64,000 nt of DNA from Gloeotrichia echinulata CP02 (GTDB lineage Bacteria > Cyanobacteriota > Cyanobacteriia > Cyanobacteriales > Nostocaceae), in assembly GCA_038087035.1 (NCBI GenBank), contig CP051187.1, positions 2,048,501-2,112,500 on the forward strand, read 5' to 3'. Shown here one piece after another: positions 62,984 through 64,000 of this stretch. Numbering within the stretch: the first letter of the stretch is position 1; every line of letters begins with the position of its first letter. The notes below the pieces were generated by a model that saw only the letters and a list, made by a program, of their open reading frames with translations, was not told the DNA's origin and ran no database searches. The position numbers were made by a program, and so were the translations under genes.

Positions 62984-63403
62984 TTGACAATGTAATCATA
63001 AGTTTTAGAGTCAAAAGTCGAAAATCCACAGTCCCTTGACCCTTGACCCTGCGAATTTTAGATTTTAGATTTTGGATTTTAGATTTTTTGGCGTACGAGC
63101 AAGACCCATAGCGATAGCGCAGCGTTAGCGTTCCACTATGTGGAAGCAAGCTACGCATAGCGTCCGCACCAGAAGGGTACCAGAAGGGTGTGCCTAACAA
63201 ATCCAAAATCCAAAATCCTTGAGCAAGGTACCCTTGTGGTCGGGGTCAATCCAAAACTTGTACTGAGCGAAGTCGAAGTATCCAAAACTTGTACTGAGCG
63301 TTCGCGCAGCGTCCCGCAGGGAAGTCGTTGGCGTAGCCTCTGTCTGCGACACGCTACGCGAACGCAGAGAAGTATCCAAAATCCAAAATCGGTTGACCCT
63401 TGA
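62984..63403. repeat. Composite repeat block downstream of the Ycf39-like gene
   Basis: Heptads of AAAATCC/TTTTAGA type, two ACTTGTACTGAGCG modules, GTTCGCGCAGCGTCCCGCAG, GACACGCTACGCGAACGC, and a duplicated ACCAGAAGGGT. The open frames here are built from repeat units. Confidence 0.8.
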
Positions 63404-64000
63404 CTATTGACTATTGACTTTTGAAGACTGTTTAAACGGAGTTTTTTTGTTTTTTTGCTTTTTGGTTTTATTTTTCTCGTAGTCTAACTCTTTGAGTTTT
63501 TTCATAATTCGGCTGAAGTATTCTTGCAGGTAGCTTTCTAGGGTGGTGGTTTGTTGTTGGTCTAACCCAAATAATTGATATACCTCAGTCATTGAGGCGT
63601 TTAAGGGTCTACCACTGGCTAAGACTTCTGTAAATGTTAGTCGATCTGCTACGTTCCATCCCCACTGAAAGAACCGCAGGCAGCTACGGACGGTACGTAG
63701 TAAATTTATCGGCATTCGCGTTACTCTGGCGTCTTTTCCAGATAAGCGTTCACATAGGTTAATAATTTCCTCTGCACTCCAAGCACGAGTACCCACTACG
63801 GGGAAAGCCTGTTTTTCGGTTTCTGGGACACTCAATGCGCGGATCGCAAATTTAGCAATGTCTTGAGTATCCATGTAGGCGACTGGAGAAGATTCACCTG
63901 TTACCCAAACTGGCTGGTTTTCCAAAATTGGAATCCCATATTGACCGATTAAGCCTTGCATAAAGCCAGCTAACCGTAAAATGGTGTAATTGATCCCAGA
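63404..64000 (-). CDS. Ycf39-like NAD(P)-binding protein, C-terminal part (5' end outside window)
   Basis: The frame stays open to the window edge, where it reads SGINYTILRLAGFMQGLIGQ, so the apparent Met is internal. Further PVWVTGESSPVAYMDTQDIA, KFAIRALSVPETEKQAFPVV and INLCERLSGKDARVTRMPIN match the C-terminal half of Ycf39/NmrA-like atypical SDR proteins, which help photosystem II assembly. The last 25 residues (KNKTKKQKNKKTPFKQSS) are an unusual Lys-rich tail leading into repeat DNA. The N-terminal Rossmann motif is outside the window. Confidence 0.82.
   Translation of the reverse strand, partial: SGINYTILRLAGFMQGLIGQYGIPILENQPVWVTGESSPVAYMDTQDIAKFAIRALSVPETEKQAFPVVGTRAWSAEEIINLCERLSGKDARVTRMPINLLRTVRSCLRFFQWGWNVADRLTFTEVLASGRPLNASMTEVYQLFGLDQQQTTTLESYLQEYFSRIMKKLKELDYEKNKTKKQKNKKTPFKQSSKVNSQ

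Overview
The window comes from a filamentous, probably heterocyst-forming cyanobacterium of the Nostoc/Calothrix type. The direct evidence is a photosystem II D2 gene (psbD), cytochrome b6f subunit PetG, a cytochrome M-like protein, nifJ, an OprB/SLH porin, many GCGATCGC (HIP1-type) octamers, and very abundant heptanucleotide tandem repeats and small inverted-repeat elements. No species can be named from sequence alone. The assignment to Nostocales rests on gene content and repeat style.

Layout. 1-9.6 kb: end of a PEP synthase gene, an MlaE-type permease, a large CBS/PAS hybrid histidine kinase, a Uma2-family nuclease, phosphofructokinase and a dihydroorotate-dehydrogenase-like protein. 9.6-13.2 kb: nifJ. 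13.8-15.9 kb: a 5'-truncated DUF1517 gene, a 196-bp ISL3-like MITE and gene-poor DNA. 16-18.8 kb: a glycosyltransferase, then thiS and a ThiD2-ThiE fusion. 19-26.4 kb: a cell-surface/secreted locus (DUF1565 beta-helix with C-terminal SPOR-like tail, RTX/PPC protein, an unknown protein, DUF1565 with SLH repeats). 26.4-28.2 kb: repeat arrays, a cupin remnant next to a second copy of the 196-bp MITE, and DUF29. 28.2-34.2 kb: DUF3370, a pyroglutamyl-peptidase-like protein, hisH, rsmD, petG, cytM and a CHAT protease. 34.5-37.8 kb: a class V aminotransferase, tRNA-Asn, a YacP-like NYN nuclease, an ECF-type ATPase and a UPF0367 protein. 38.2-40.6 kb: a psbD copy without psbC, a 91-bp tandem repeat, a structured RNA/small-ORF candidate, and pterin dehydratase. 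41-46.3 kb: porin, Rrf2 regulator, J-domain protein and a three-domain 6-pyruvoyl-tetrahydropterin-synthase-like protein. 46.8-49.3 kb: Uma2, PrsW and a methyltransferase. 50.5-53.5 kb: lpdA, trpC and a small conserved protein. 53.8-55.3 kb: an IsrB-type RNA-guided nickase with its putative omega RNA. 55.4-58.2 kb: a class V aminotransferase, DUF2949 and a DUF192 lipoprotein. 58.4-62 kb: an IS200/IS605 element (tnpA plus interrupted tnpB) and a deleted relative. 60.5-64 kb: an NblR-like regulator, NAD kinase and a partial Ycf39-like protein.

Most genes are single units or short operons of housekeeping and photosynthetic function, separated by DNA made largely of mobile debris. At least seven small inverted-repeat families are visible. 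Several carry the same kind of GGGGC-rich palindrome although their ends are unrelated. Some repeats have altered genes: an in-frame insertion in nifJ, a foreign C-terminal tail on RsmD that runs antisense into petG, and two genes cut off at the MITE pair. The most interesting non-standard items are the HNH-less IscB relative (IsrB) with a foldable upstream RNA, the set of IS200/605 relatives with related hairpins, the structured RNA with a 23-codon ORF downstream of psbD, and the triple-domain PTPS protein.
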